DNA from: Seminibacterium arietis | GTDB taxonomy: Bacteria; Pseudomonadota; Gammaproteobacteria; Enterobacterales; Pasteurellaceae | DNA length: 64,000 bases | Direction of reading: 5' to 3' | Assembly (NCBI RefSeq): GCF_042675725.1 | Contig: NZ_JBHTJN010000011.1 | Coordinates: forward strand, 124,001 to 188,000 | Part shown: positions 44,680 through 54,471 of the stretch, piece by piece | Numbering within the stretch: position 1 is the stretch's first letter | Layout of the letters: each line of letters starts with the position of its first letter | The notes under the pieces: generated by a model | Told to the model about the DNA's origin: nothing | The model's input: the letters and a program-made list of their open reading frames with translations, nothing else | The model's database searches: none | Program-made: the position numbers and the translations under genes

Positions 44680-46524
44680 ATGACTGAAAATACAATCTCT
44701 TTTAATGACTTGGGATTACCTGAGTTTATCCTTAATGCTGTGTCTGATTTAGGATTTGAGACACCATCTCCTATTCAACAAGCTTGTATTCCACATCTAT
44801 TAGCTGGATGTGATGTTCTTGGTATGGCACAGACAGGAAGTGGAAAAACGGCTGCATTTTCTTTACCTCTGCTAGCTAAAATCGATAGCAATAAAAAATG
44901 TCCACAAATGCTTGTGATGGCACCTACTCGAGAATTGGCTATCCAAGTAGCTGATGCTTGCGAACAATTCGTAAAATATGCTAAAGGGATTCGAATCGTA
45001 ACCCTGTATGGAGGTCAACGCTACGATATTCAGCTACGTGCATTAAAACAAGGAGCTCAAGTAGTCGTAGGAACACCTGGTCGCATTTTAGATCACATAC
45101 GCCGTAATACTCTAGATTTATCTGAATTACAATTTATTGTACTTGATGAAGCTGATGAGATGTTACGAATGGGCTTTATTGATGATGTAGAAACTGTAAT
45201 GGCAGAATTACCTGAACAACACCAAACTGCTCTTTTCTCAGCTACTATGCCAGAGCCAATTCGCCGTATAACTAAACGATTTATGGAAAATCCACATGAG
45301 GTAAAAATTCAATCTACTCAACGTACAACCCCTGACATTACTCAAAGCTGTTGGTATGTACGTGGATTCCGTAAAAATGATGCACTATTACGTTTTCTTG
45401 AAGTAGAAGACTTTGATGCTGCCATTATTTTCACTCGAACCAAAACTGGAACTCTCGATGTCACTGAGCTACTAGAAAAGCATGGTTTCCGAGCAGCTGC
45501 TTTAAATGGAGATATGACTCAGCAATTGCGTGAACAAACGCTTGATCGTTTACGCAATGGTAGCCTTGATATTTTAGTTGCAACAGATGTTGCTGCCCGT
45601 GGTTTAGATGTTGAACGTATTAGCTTAGTTGTAAATTATGATATACCACTTGATGCAGAAAGCTATGTACATCGTATTGGACGTACAGGGCGTGCGGGAC
45701 GTGCAGGGCGTGCAATTTTATTTGTTGAACCAAGAGAGCGTCGTCTATTAGGTAATATTGAACGTCTAACTAAAAAAGTAATCGATGAAGTGAGCATTCC
45801 AAATCACGAAACGTTACAAGCTTGCCGCCGTCAAAAATTTGTAGAAAAAATAACTAAACAATTAGAGCATCACGATCTAGAACAATATCGCAGTTTACTA
45901 GAAGATCTATTTACTGCCGATCAAGATCATGAAGATATTGCCGCTGCAATGTTAATGCTATTGCAAGGCAAACAGAAATTGATCCTACCGCCTGATCCTG
46001 TAGTTGAAAAGCGAGGTAAAAAAGAACGAAATGACAGATCAGAACGTGGAGAGCGTCGTCGTGATAGATCTAATCAAGCACGTAGTGGTTATGGTAATGT
46101 ACAACCAATGGATTTATATCGTGTAGAAGTTGGCAGAATGGACGGTGTTGAAGTTCGTCATTTAGTGGGAGCTATAGCTAACGAAGGAGATATTAACAAT
46201 CGTTATATCGGTCATATTAAACTGTATGATGACTATTCTACTATAGAATTACCACAAGGTATGCCCAAAGAATTACTACAACTGTTTAAAAAGACTAGAG
46301 TAATGAATAAACCAATGCAAATGTCTCTTATCGAACAAGTTGGTGATAGTTACGAAGACAATGGATATAGTAGACGTAAAGGAAGATCATCTCAAAATGA
46401 TCGTACTTTTTCTCGCCAAGTGCGTAGAGACTCCCAACAAGGAGATCGCAAATTTAAAGAAAAAAACTACCGCACTTTCCATGAATCTCCTCGCAAAGAT
46501 CGTGGTGGACGTCGCCATAAATAA
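44680..46524 (+). CDS. deaD: DEAD-box RNA helicase DeaD (CsdA)
   Basis: 614 residues. Helicase motifs in order: the Q motif, AQTGSGKT, PTRELAIQ, GTPGRILD, VLDEADEML, FSATMP, ATDVAARGLDV and HRIGRTGRAGRAGRA. An RNA-binding DbpA-like domain and a basic Arg/Ser-rich tail follow (about 440-614). It acts in ribosome assembly and cold-shock mRNA decay with PNPase. No clear ribosome site precedes the ATG at 44680, although the protein start matches the family (homologues begin just before ..FxDLGLPxxIL). Confidence 0.96.
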   Translation: MTENTISFNDLGLPEFILNAVSDLGFETPSPIQQACIPHLLAGCDVLGMAQTGSGKTAAFSLPLLAKIDSNKKCPQMLVMAPTRELAIQVADACEQFVKYAKGIRIVTLYGGQRYDIQLRALKQGAQVVVGTPGRILDHIRRNTLDLSELQFIVLDEADEMLRMGFIDDVETVMAELPEQHQTALFSATMPEPIRRITKRFMENPHEVKIQSTQRTTPDITQSCWYVRGFRKNDALLRFLEVEDFDAAIIFTRTKTGTLDVTELLEKHGFRAAALNGDMTQQLREQTLDRLRNGSLDILVATDVAARGLDVERISLVVNYDIPLDAESYVHRIGRTGRAGRAGRAILFVEPRERRLLGNIERLTKKVIDEVSIPNHETLQACRRQKFVEKITKQLEHHDLEQYRSLLEDLFTADQDHEDIAAAMLMLLQGKQKLILPPDPVVEKRGKKERNDRSERGERRRDRSNQARSGYGNVQPMDLYRVEVGRMDGVEVRHLVGAIANEGDINNRYIGHIKLYDDYSTIELPQGMPKELLQLFKKTRVMNKPMQMSLIEQVGDSYEDNGYSRRKGRSSQNDRTFSRQVRRDSQQGDRKFKEKNYRTFHESPRKDRGGRRHK

Positions 46525-46576
46525 ATATCTTATACGATCTCAGTACAACACATTACTGTGATAAAAGATAAAAATA

Positions 46577-46626
46577 AAAAAATCTGCACTCTATGCTATT
46601 TTAGTTTAAAAGTGCAGATTTTTTAT
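46577..46626. terminator. Bidirectional terminator between deaD and clpX
   Basis: AAAAAATCTGCACT (46577-46590) and AGTGCAGATTTTTT (46611-46624) form a 14-bp stem with a 20-nt loop and A/T runs on both sides, placed between the convergent genes. Confidence 0.85.
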
Positions 46627-46654
46627 TGAATTATGTCACTTAAATAAATTATCT

Positions 46655-47944
46655 TTATTCTGAACTGCTCTTTTGGAACTTCAATTTAGGTGAACTATTA
46701 TCAAGTACAGTTTTTTCCTCAACGATCACTTTTTGTAAATTTTCTAATGAAGGCAAATCATACATCGTATCTAATAACAAGCTTTCTACTATTGAACGCA
46801 ATCCTCTTGCTCCCGTTTTACGTTCAAGTGCTTTTTTAGCCATTGCAACCAAAGCACCTGAAGTAAATTCTAATTCAACATTTTCTAAACTAAACAAAGC
46901 TTTATATTGTTTTATCAACGCATTTTTCGGTTCAGTCAAAATCTTAACTAATGCGTCTTCATCCAATTCAGTTAGCGGAGCGATTACAGGTAAACGCCCG
47001 ATAAATTCGGGAATCAACCCAAACTTCATTAAATCATCAGGCTCAACTTGACTAAATAATTCCGTTAATGTTGCCTTGTCTGACTTACTTCTGACTTCTG
47101 CACCAAACCCAATCCCACTACCGACATGAATACGCTTTTCAATAATTTTATCTAAACCAGCAAAAGCACCACCACAAATGAATAAAATTTTTGATGTATC
47201 AATTTTCAACATTTCTTGCTGAGGATGCTTACGCCCACCTTGTGGAGGAACAGAGGCAATTGTACCTTCAATCAATTTAAGCAATGCTTGCTGAACACCT
47301 TCGCCTGAAACATCCCTTGTAATTGATGGATTTTCAGATTTTCTTGTGATCTTATCAATTTCATCAATATAGATGATACCTTGCTGTGCTTTTTCAGCAT
47401 CAAAATCGCAATTTTGTAACAACTTATGCAACACATTTTCCACATCCTCTCCAACATATCCAGCTTCAGTCAATGTAGTCGCATCTGCCATTGCAAAAGG
47501 CACATTCAGCATACGAGCTAACGTTTCTGCGAGAAGAGTCTTTCCACTTCCTGTTGGACCAATCAGTAAAATATTGCTTTTCCCTAACTCTACGTCACTT
47601 ATTTTATGTCCAGAACGATGACGTTTATAATGATTATAAACCGCAACAGCTAATATTTTCTTAGCATAGTCTTGACCAATAACGTAGTCATCTAAATGAG
47701 TTCTAATTTGATGTGGAGTTGGTAGTTTAGGCTCATTTTTTTCTGTTACTTCTTGTTCAGCTGAAGAATCCAAACTATTTTTTATCCCACTTTGCTCCGA
47801 TGAAGTATCATCGGTTTTTATCAAGTTATGACAAAGTTCAATGCATTCATTACAAATACAACCAGAATCTCCTGCTATAATTTGATTTACTTCCGAGCTT
47901 TCTTTGCCACAAAAAGAACAATGTAATTCGGTTTGATTTGTCAT
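46655..47944 (-). CDS. clpX: ClpX, ATPase subunit of the ClpXP protease
   Basis: 429 residues. The N-terminal zinc-binding domain has four cysteines in CSFCGKESSEV and CICNECIELC. The AAA+ module has Walker A GPTGSGKT, Walker B IIYIDEID and the pore-loop region. It unfolds substrates and feeds them to ClpP. It starts 1 bp after the clpP stop region, so the genes are cotranscribed. Confidence 0.97.
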   Translation of the reverse strand: MTNQTELHCSFCGKESSEVNQIIAGDSGCICNECIELCHNLIKTDDTSSEQSGIKNSLDSSAEQEVTEKNEPKLPTPHQIRTHLDDYVIGQDYAKKILAVAVYNHYKRHRSGHKISDVELGKSNILLIGPTGSGKTLLAETLARMLNVPFAMADATTLTEAGYVGEDVENVLHKLLQNCDFDAEKAQQGIIYIDEIDKITRKSENPSITRDVSGEGVQQALLKLIEGTIASVPPQGGRKHPQQEMLKIDTSKILFICGGAFAGLDKIIEKRIHVGSGIGFGAEVRSKSDKATLTELFSQVEPDDLMKFGLIPEFIGRLPVIAPLTELDEDALVKILTEPKNALIKQYKALFSLENVELEFTSGALVAMAKKALERKTGARGLRSIVESLLLDTMYDLPSLENLQKVIVEEKTVLDNSSPKLKFQKSSSE

Positions 47945-47945
47945 C

Positions 47946-48536
47946 TTATGCTATCTCCCGTTTCACTAATACTTCATCAATTAATCCGTAAGATTTTGCT
48001 TGTTCAGCTGACATAAAATTATCTCGATCTGTATCTTTCTCAATTTTCTTAATCGATTGTCCACAATGAAATGCTAAACGCTCATTCAAAGTACGTTTAA
48101 TTTTTAAAATTTCCTCAGCGTGAATTTGAATATCAGAGGCTTGACCACGAAATCCACCTAGAGGCTGATGGATCATAACACGAGCATTGGGAAGTGCTGC
48201 ACGTTTTCCTTTAGCTCCCGCTGCCAATAAAAACGCTCCCATAGAACAAGCTTGCCCTATACATAAAGTACGAACATCTGGCTTGATAAACTGCATAGTA
48301 TCGTAAATAGCCATACCAGCCGTTACTGATCCCCCAGGAGAATTAATATAGATACTAATATCTTTTTCAGGATTTTCAGATTCTAAAAAGAGAAGCTGAG
48401 CCACAATTAAATTCGCCATGTGATCTTCAACCTGACCGCTCAAAAAAATCACACGTTCTTTTAATAAACGAGAATAAATATCATAAGAACGCTCCCCACG
48501 GGAGGTTTGTTCAATAACCATAGGAATCAAAGGCAT
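47946..48536 (-). CDS. clpP: ATP-dependent Clp protease proteolytic subunit
   Basis: 196 residues from ATG 48536, with GGAGAG (48541-48546) directly upstream; the in-frame ATG at 48548 would add four residues and lacks a ribosome site. The catalytic triad is S98 in CSMGAF, H123 in MIHQPLGG and D172 in DTDRDNF. It forms a tetradecameric chamber used with ClpX. It lies between tig and clpX, the standard order. Confidence 0.97.
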   Translation of the reverse strand: MPLIPMVIEQTSRGERSYDIYSRLLKERVIFLSGQVEDHMANLIVAQLLFLESENPEKDISIYINSPGGSVTAGMAIYDTMQFIKPDVRTLCIGQACSMGAFLLAAGAKGKRAALPNARVMIHQPLGGFRGQASDIQIHAEEILKIKRTLNERLAFHCGQSIKKIEKDTDRDNFMSAEQAKSYGLIDEVLVKREIA

Positions 48537-48568
48537 AATTCTCTCCATTCTAAAATTCTGATAATAAG

Positions 48569-48601
48569 AAAAAGTGCCGTCATTTTGACCGCACTTTTTC
48601 T
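48569..48601 (-). terminator. Degenerate inverted-USS hairpin between tig and clpP
   Basis: AAAGTGCCGT (48571-48580) faces ACCGCACTTT (48588-48597). The left copy carries one changed base (GCCG for GCGG), giving a stem with one mismatch. It may end part of the tig transcripts before clpP. Confidence 0.6.
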
Positions 48602-48618
48602 CGACTACAGTCCAATAA

Positions 48619-49917
48619 TTAAGCTTGTGGATTCATCACTTCATCAAATGAAGCAGATTTTTCTGTTACTTGAGCTTTAGACAGAACAGCCTCAACTGCT
48701 TGCTCTTCTAATACAACATTGCGAACGTTAGTCATTAACTCTTTATTCTTACTATAATATTCGACAACTTCTGCTGGTTGTTCATAAGCTGAAGCAATCT
48801 CTTGAATCATCACTTTTACACGTTCATCATCAACTTTTAATTCGTTTGATGCAATAACCTCAGCTAGTAATAACCCTACTTGAACACGACGCTTTGCTTG
48901 TTCCTCAAACAACTCTTTAGGTAATTGAGCTGCTTGATCCATTTTACCACCAAAACGTTGTGCTGCTTGATTACGCAACACCTCAATCTCTTGCTCTACT
49001 GCTGCAACAGGCACATCAATCGGATTTTGTGCTAATAATCCATCAATAACTTGCCCTTTTACACGAGAAACTAAAGCATTTTTTAATTCACGTTGCATAT
49101 TTTTTTCAATTTCAGCACGCAAGTCAGCAACAGTCTTTGTATTTGGACCGAATTTAGCTACAAAATCATCTGTTAATTCTGGCAACACCATTACTTCAAC
49201 TTTTTTCAAAGTAATTGCAAATTTAGCAGGTTTACCTTTTAAATTTTCAGCATGATATTCTTCAGGGAAAGTAACTTCAATATCAAAAGTATCTCCAGAT
49301 TTATGTCCTACAATACCGTCTTCAAACCCTGGGATCATACGACCTTGTCCCATTGCAAGAACGAAATCAGTGGCTTTACCACCCTCAAACTCTTCTCCAT
49401 CAACAGAACCTGTAAAATCAATCACTACACGATCATTTGCTTTTGCCGCTTCTTGAGTTTCAGTCCACGTGGCTTGTTGTTTACGTAAAACATTCACCAT
49501 TTTATCTATATCAGCAGAAGTAATTTCTACAACAGATTTTTCTACTTTAATTTGGTCTAACCCCTGCAATTGAACTTCAGGATACACTTCAAAAGTAGCA
49601 GTGAAAATTAGATCTTTACCAGCTTCAAATTGCTCAACAGCAAAAGTTGGACGACCAGCAAGATTAACTTTATTTTCAAAAGCAACGTTGAAAAAATGTT
49701 TTTGTAACAAATCGCCTAAAACATCGTGACGAACAGAAGCTCCGAAACGTTTTTCAATAATTTGTGAAGGAACTTTACCCTTACGGAAACCATCAACTCG
49801 TGCATTTTTTGATACACGCTTTAATTCTTCACGCACAGCCTGCTCAACAGTTTCTGATGGAACACTAATATTCACACGGCGTTCAAGCCCCTGAGTTGTT
49901 TCAATATTAAATGACAT
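48619..49917 (-). CDS. tig: Trigger factor
   Basis: 432 residues. The N-terminal ribosome-binding domain includes VDGFRKGKVPSQIIEKRFG (the FRxGxxP signature). The FKBP-type prolyl isomerase domain (about 160-245) and the helical C-terminal arms follow. It is the ribosome-bound chaperone for nascent chains. Its promoter is at 49994-50022. Confidence 0.97.
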   Translation of the reverse strand: MSFNIETTQGLERRVNISVPSETVEQAVREELKRVSKNARVDGFRKGKVPSQIIEKRFGASVRHDVLGDLLQKHFFNVAFENKVNLAGRPTFAVEQFEAGKDLIFTATFEVYPEVQLQGLDQIKVEKSVVEITSADIDKMVNVLRKQQATWTETQEAAKANDRVVIDFTGSVDGEEFEGGKATDFVLAMGQGRMIPGFEDGIVGHKSGDTFDIEVTFPEEYHAENLKGKPAKFAITLKKVEVMVLPELTDDFVAKFGPNTKTVADLRAEIEKNMQRELKNALVSRVKGQVIDGLLAQNPIDVPVAAVEQEIEVLRNQAAQRFGGKMDQAAQLPKELFEEQAKRRVQVGLLLAEVIASNELKVDDERVKVMIQEIASAYEQPAEVVEYYSKNKELMTNVRNVVLEEQAVEAVLSKAQVTEKSASFDEVMNPQA

Positions 49918-49993
49918 TATGTTACCTCAAAATAAATTTGCACTCAGTAAGTGTACTGAATACATTAATAAATAAATTTTAAAAAGACGGTAA

Positions 49994-50022
49994 ATTATAG
50001 CCTTACAAAAGCGAACAGTCGA
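49994..50022 (-). promoter_or_regulatory. sigma-70 promoter of tig
   Basis: On the minus strand TCGACT (50017-50022) and TATAAT (49994-49999) are 17 bp apart. The -10 box sits in GGCTATAATTT, resembling tig promoters in relatives. Confidence 0.65.
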
Positions 50023-50130
50023 GAAAATGGCGTACAAAAAACCGCATTTGTCCATTTTTTAATCGCAAAAATCTTTATTGTTAAAAATTTAGTTCACTAT
50101 TAAGAAAATTCTTACCGCACTTAATCTTCT

Positions 50131-50961
50131 CTAATAGCCTTCACTTAACATATTTGGTAAAAAAGAGGCATGTTGAATGCGTTTTACTCGTGTTTCAATT
50201 CTACCATCATCATGTAATTCAATTTCACGCCAACCTGGCTGCACAATATCTAATGCAAAATTATTACTATCAGGTCTAAATTGAACGCAAGTCGATGGTG
50301 TCGCCATAATTTTATACCCTTGCCATTGGCTATCGACAGCTTGGTGAATATGCCCATATACGATGCCTTTCACCTTTGATGATTTTCCCAAAACGTAAGC
50401 CAAATCAAAAGAATTACGCAAATTATGCTGATCTAGCCACGCAGAATTTGTCGATAAGATATGATGATGCAAAACAATGAGAGAATACCGTTCAGGATAG
50501 TCTCTCAATTTTGACTGCAACCAATCAATTTGGTATTGTCCTAATTGTCCATAAGGCACCCCAAAAACTTGGCTGTCTAGCATCAAAATCTGCCAATACT
50601 TTCCTAGCAAAATATGCTTTAATGGACTAATGTTACCATGTTCTTGATTTAAAATATCAAACATTTTTGGCTGGAAATCATGATTTCCTGGTATCCAAAA
50701 GACCATCTTCTTCAGCGATTTCACACTGGTGCAAAAGCGTAAATACCCTTCATCGCTACTATCTTGTACTAAATCTCCTGTTGCTAAAACAAAATCATAA
50801 TCAAATTTGCTTTGACGAATTTCTGTCAATACTTGATTAAAACTTGCTAGTGTATTAATACCGAGCAATTCCCCTTTTTCATCTTTGAATAAGTGAGGGT
50901 CAGTTACTTGAACTAATCGGATCACTTTTTCAGAAGTTTGGTACGTATAAGTTGTAACCAA
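50131..50961 (-). CDS. cpdA: 3',5'-cyclic AMP phosphodiesterase CpdA
   Basis: 276-residue calcineurin-type phosphoesterase. Metal-site motifs are VTDPHLF, ATGDLVQD, PGNHDF, VLHHHILS and YGHIHQ. It hydrolyses cAMP and so tunes CRP, which in this family controls both competence (CRP-S sites such as the one before ligA) and sugar use (the man sites). The start is TTG 50961, supported by an AGGAGG ribosome site 9 nt upstream and no alternative ATG. Confidence 0.93.
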   Translation of the reverse strand: MVTTYTYQTSEKVIRLVQVTDPHLFKDEKGELLGINTLASFNQVLTEIRQSKFDYDFVLATGDLVQDSSDEGYLRFCTSVKSLKKMVFWIPGNHDFQPKMFDILNQEHGNISPLKHILLGKYWQILMLDSQVFGVPYGQLGQYQIDWLQSKLRDYPERYSLIVLHHHILSTNSAWLDQHNLRNSFDLAYVLGKSSKVKGIVYGHIHQAVDSQWQGYKIMATPSTCVQFRPDSNNFALDIVQPGWREIELHDDGRIETRVKRIQHASFLPNMLSEGY

Positions 50962-51175
50962 AATAATCCGCCTCCTGTTAATAATTCTATTATTTTAATT
51001 GTTAGCTGGGTTATAAGTTACGGATTTTAAAAAAAAAGTCATCATCAAAATATAAAAAATGTTACCTTCGTCATATTTTTAAGCAATTTTCTTTTAAAAA
51101 TTCAATCTACATCACACTTTTAAAGTTCCTATAATTTAGTGAAATTTAATATAATTAGATTTTAAAGCATAACTT

Positions 51176-51868
51176 TTACTTAACTAAAAAACATTTAAAA
51201 ATATCTGATAAATGCTCTATTAGTGTATTTTTCGCTTCAATAGTTTCATTTTTCCAAGATTGAAGTAATATCTCTTGATTAAATCGATTATTAGCTTGAG
51301 AGGCAATAGGTAAATAGCTGATATGCCATGGTTCTCTACCAATTGAAAACTGGGAGGATGAAGTTAAAAAAGGGAAATAAAAATCAAAATCTGCTAAATT
51401 ATCTTGTAACCAGCACATTAATTCAAAAAAATAACCGCTCTTTTCATATTCCCATGGTTCCAATAGGAGTTTTTGATTCTTTGGTAACAAATTAGGATCA
51501 AAAATATCAATTTCAGTCCCCCAGTGGTGACGACTTCCTCCTGGTAAAGCTGACCAACGTAAAATAGCTTGACATTTTTCCCACTCAGAAAATGTTGTCA
51601 AGTCTAATGGATTACCAAAATCATCATGAACTTTCCGCAAACCTTGAAATTTTGAATTCCAAATCGTTTGTTGTCGTTGAAAGTCACGAAAACAACTTAC
51701 AGGTTGCAAATTAAATCCAGCCCTTCCTGCACTCTTTTGTAACTCTTGAAAGGGCTTCACTACATCCATATGCAAAAAATGGTTTTTAGATGAAGCACTA
51801 TACAAAGAAACTACATGCTGGTAGCTTTTTCCTGTCAACATTTCATCAGTAAAAGTCACTTCAAACAT
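51176..51868 (-). CDS. M15-family D-alanyl-D-alanine carboxypeptidase-like protein
   Basis: 230 residues. The zinc-ligand motifs of the VanY/M15B family are present: SRHHWGTEIDIFD (HxxxxxxD) and EPWHISY (the second His), with the upstream SCFRDFQRQQTIWNSKF. Such enzymes cut D-Ala or LD bonds in peptidoglycan peptides. There is no signal peptide or membrane segment, so a cytoplasmic role in peptide recycling is possible. It starts 8 bp after the dapE stop codon and is probably cotranscribed with it. Confidence 0.85.
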   Translation of the reverse strand: MFEVTFTDEMLTGKSYQHVVSLYSASSKNHFLHMDVVKPFQELQKSAGRAGFNLQPVSCFRDFQRQQTIWNSKFQGLRKVHDDFGNPLDLTTFSEWEKCQAILRWSALPGGSRHHWGTEIDIFDPNLLPKNQKLLLEPWEYEKSGYFFELMCWLQDNLADFDFYFPFLTSSSQFSIGREPWHISYLPIASQANNRFNQEILLQSWKNETIEAKNTLIEHLSDIFKCFLVK

Positions 51869-51876
51869 CTTATCGC

Positions 51877-53034
51877 CTATACTTCACTTATATGATCTTT
51901 TGACGAATGAAATAAGTTAGACAACATTTGCATATAGATTTTCCCTAATCTCCCCAAATCTGTACAGCTAACACATTCATTTACTTTATGAATAGTGCTA
52001 TTTAGTGGACCAAGTTCTACAACTTCTGTTCCCATCAATGCAATAAAACGCCCATCTGATGTTCCACCACCTGTATCAAGCTTCGGAGTAATCGCTAAAA
52101 TCTGGTGCAAACTATCTGTTACAGCGTTCACTAACTTACCAGGTCTAGTTAAAAAAGGTTTACCTGATAAATTCCATTCAATATGGTACTTTAAGTCATG
52201 TTTTTTTAGCATTTCTGCTATCTTTTGTTTGATGATTTCATCTGTTACTTCTGTACAATAACGCAAATTAAACTGAACATAAAGTTGAGCTGGAATCACA
52301 TTATTACTACCTGTTCCAGCCTGAATATTTGCAATTTGTAGGCTTGTAGGGGGAAAAAACTCATTACCCTGATCCCACTGATAAGACGTTAACTCAGTTA
52401 AAAAAGATAACGCTTTATGCACTGGATTTTCAGCTAAATGTGGATAAGCAACATGTCCTTGAATCCCTTGAATATATAAATTAGCAGTAATTGAACCCCT
52501 TCTCCCATTTTTGACAGTATCTCCCAAACTAACCGCACTTGAAGGTTCTCCAACCAAACAATAATCAATATTCTCACCACGTGCCATCAAAGTTTCTACT
52601 ACTTTCACTGTACCATCTTTGGCAGATGCTTCTTCATCAGAGGTAATCAACAACGCTATTGTTCCCTGATGGTTTGGATAAGTTTTAACATATTCTTCAG
52701 CCGCCACAACCATTGCCGCTAGAGAACCTTTCATATCAGCAGCCCCTCGACCATATAACATATCATCAACAATTTGGGCTGAAAAAGGAGGATACTGCCA
52801 TTGATTTTCATCCCCCACAGGTACAACATCTGTATGTCCTGCAAATGCCACCACTGGTGCAGCATCACCATGCTTAGCCCACAAATTTAGAGTGTCATTA
52901 AAAGGCAACCATTCAATAGAGAATCCTAATTTCTCTAAGCGTTGTGCAATCAGTTGTTGACAGCCTTGATCATGGGGACTAATTGAAGGGCGTTGAATCA
53001 AATCGCATGCTAAATTAATAATGTTTTCTTTCAT
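51877..53034 (-). CDS. dapE: Succinyl-diaminopimelate desuccinylase
   Basis: 385 residues from ATG 53034, chosen because homologues start MKExxxxLAxDLIxRPSISP; in-frame ATGs at 53037 and 53049 are possible. Metal-site motifs are AFAGHTDVVPVGD, YGRGAADMKGSLAAM, LLITSDEEASAKDGT and the C-terminal LGPLNSTIHKVNE. The enzyme releases succinate to form LL-diaminopimelate for lysine and peptidoglycan. The downstream peptidase acts on the same polymer. Confidence 0.96.
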   Translation of the reverse strand: MKENIINLACDLIQRPSISPHDQGCQQLIAQRLEKLGFSIEWLPFNDTLNLWAKHGDAAPVVAFAGHTDVVPVGDENQWQYPPFSAQIVDDMLYGRGAADMKGSLAAMVVAAEEYVKTYPNHQGTIALLITSDEEASAKDGTVKVVETLMARGENIDYCLVGEPSSAVSLGDTVKNGRRGSITANLYIQGIQGHVAYPHLAENPVHKALSFLTELTSYQWDQGNEFFPPTSLQIANIQAGTGSNNVIPAQLYVQFNLRYCTEVTDEIIKQKIAEMLKKHDLKYHIEWNLSGKPFLTRPGKLVNAVTDSLHQILAITPKLDTGGGTSDGRFIALMGTEVVELGPLNSTIHKVNECVSCTDLGRLGKIYMQMLSNLFHSSKDHISEV

Positions 53035-53218
53035 CATCTTGCTTTCCATTATAAAATATCAAAGTCTAATTATATTATGCTTATTTTAAACCAAATAAAA
53101 AGTAAAAATACTCAAATAGTCACCGCACTTCTTACTATGCTCTTTAGCTTAATGATTTTTCCATTCGATTATGGCATAATCATGCTGTTTTTTTAATTAT
53201 AATTACATGAGGAAAATC

Positions 53219-53629
53219 ATGCGAATTTTACATACTATGCTAAGAGTGGGAAATTTAGAACGTTCAATCCAATTTTACCAAAATGTACTAGGTATGCGTC
53301 TACTACGCACCAGTGAAAATACAGAATATCAATATTCCTTAGCATTTTTAGGCTATGATGATGAAGATAAATCTTCTGTGCTTGAACTAACTTATAATTG
53401 GGGGATAGATAAATACGAGTTAGGCTCAGCATATGGGCATATCGCTATTGGAGTAGATGATGTTTATGCTACTTGCGATGCTGTACGCCAAGCTGGAGGG
53501 AAAATCACTCGCGAACCTGGTCCAGTAAAAGGGGGTAAAACAGTTATTGCTTTTGTCGAAGATCCCGATGGCTACAAAATTGAATTCATCGAAAATAAAA
53601 TGGCACAAGCTGGTTTAGGAAATCAATAA
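53219..53629 (+). CDS. gloA: Lactoylglutathione lyase (glyoxalase I)
   Basis: 136 residues from ATG 53219, with GAGGAA upstream; the in-frame ATG at 53207 precedes the ribosome site. The four metal ligands occur at exact E. coli positions: H5, E56, H74 and E122. It converts the methylglyoxal-glutathione hemithioacetal to S-lactoylglutathione, the substrate of GloB. rnt follows 58 bp later, after a USS. Confidence 0.97.
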   Translation: MRILHTMLRVGNLERSIQFYQNVLGMRLLRTSENTEYQYSLAFLGYDDEDKSSVLELTYNWGIDKYELGSAYGHIAIGVDDVYATCDAVRQAGGKITREPGPVKGGKTVIAFVEDPDGYKIEFIENKMAQAGLGNQ

Positions 53630-53687
53630 ATTTTTAACATAAGTGCGGTCGTTTTTTCTCATTTTTTAATTTAGATAAGGATAGTTT

Positions 53688-54347
53688 GTGACAGAAACTC
53701 AGCAACATATTACTGTAGACTATAATTTACTTAAAAATCGTTTTCGTGGCTTTTTCCCTGTAATTATTGATGTGGAAACTGCTGGCTTTAATGCAAAAAC
53801 TGATGCATTACTAGAATTGGCTGCTATCACTTTAAAAATGGATGATAAAGGCTTTTTAGTTGCTGATAAAAAATGTCATTTTCATATACAGCCTTTTGAA
53901 GGTGCAAATATTAATTTAGACTCATTAAAATTTAATGGTATTGATCCCAATAATCCACTACGGGGAGCTGTAACTGAAACTATCGCAATCAGTGAACTAT
54001 TTAAAATGGTACGACACGAGCAAAAAGCTGCTGACTGCCAAAGATCTGTCATTGTTGCTCATAACGTCGCATTTGATCAAAATTTTCTTATGGCTGCTGC
54101 GGAACGAACGGCAATAAAACGTAATCCTTTTCATCCTTTTGCAATGTTTGATACTGCTACACTAAGTGGATTTATGCTTGGGCAGACCGTCTTAGCCAAA
54201 GCTTGTCAAGTGGCAGGAATCCCCTTTGATCCCAAACAAGCCCATTCTGCCTTATATGATACTGAACGCACAACTGAATTGTTCTGCTATATGGTTAATC
54301 AATTAAAGCACTTAGGTGGTTTTCCTCCTATAAAAGATATTAAATAA
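53688..54347 (+). CDS. rnt: Ribonuclease T
   Basis: 219 residues, GTG start after AAGGAT. DEDD exonuclease motifs: Exo I IDVETAGF (D and E), Exo II VAHNVAFDQNFL, and Exo III HSALYDTERT. It trims the 3' ends of tRNA and other stable RNAs. The gloA-rnt order is the same in H. influenzae as I recall it. Confidence 0.96.
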   Translation: MTETQQHITVDYNLLKNRFRGFFPVIIDVETAGFNAKTDALLELAAITLKMDDKGFLVADKKCHFHIQPFEGANINLDSLKFNGIDPNNPLRGAVTETIAISELFKMVRHEQKAADCQRSVIVAHNVAFDQNFLMAAAERTAIKRNPFHPFAMFDTATLSGFMLGQTVLAKACQVAGIPFDPKQAHSALYDTERTTELFCYMVNQLKHLGGFPPIKDIK

Positions 54348-54471
54348 AAGCATTTTCACTAACAAACAGCGTTTTTTAAATTTTTTTTGAAATTTTATAG
54401 ACAAATTTTTTATTTTTAGTAAATTAGAAGATATTTTATTACTATCATTTTCACCATAAGGAACAATATAC

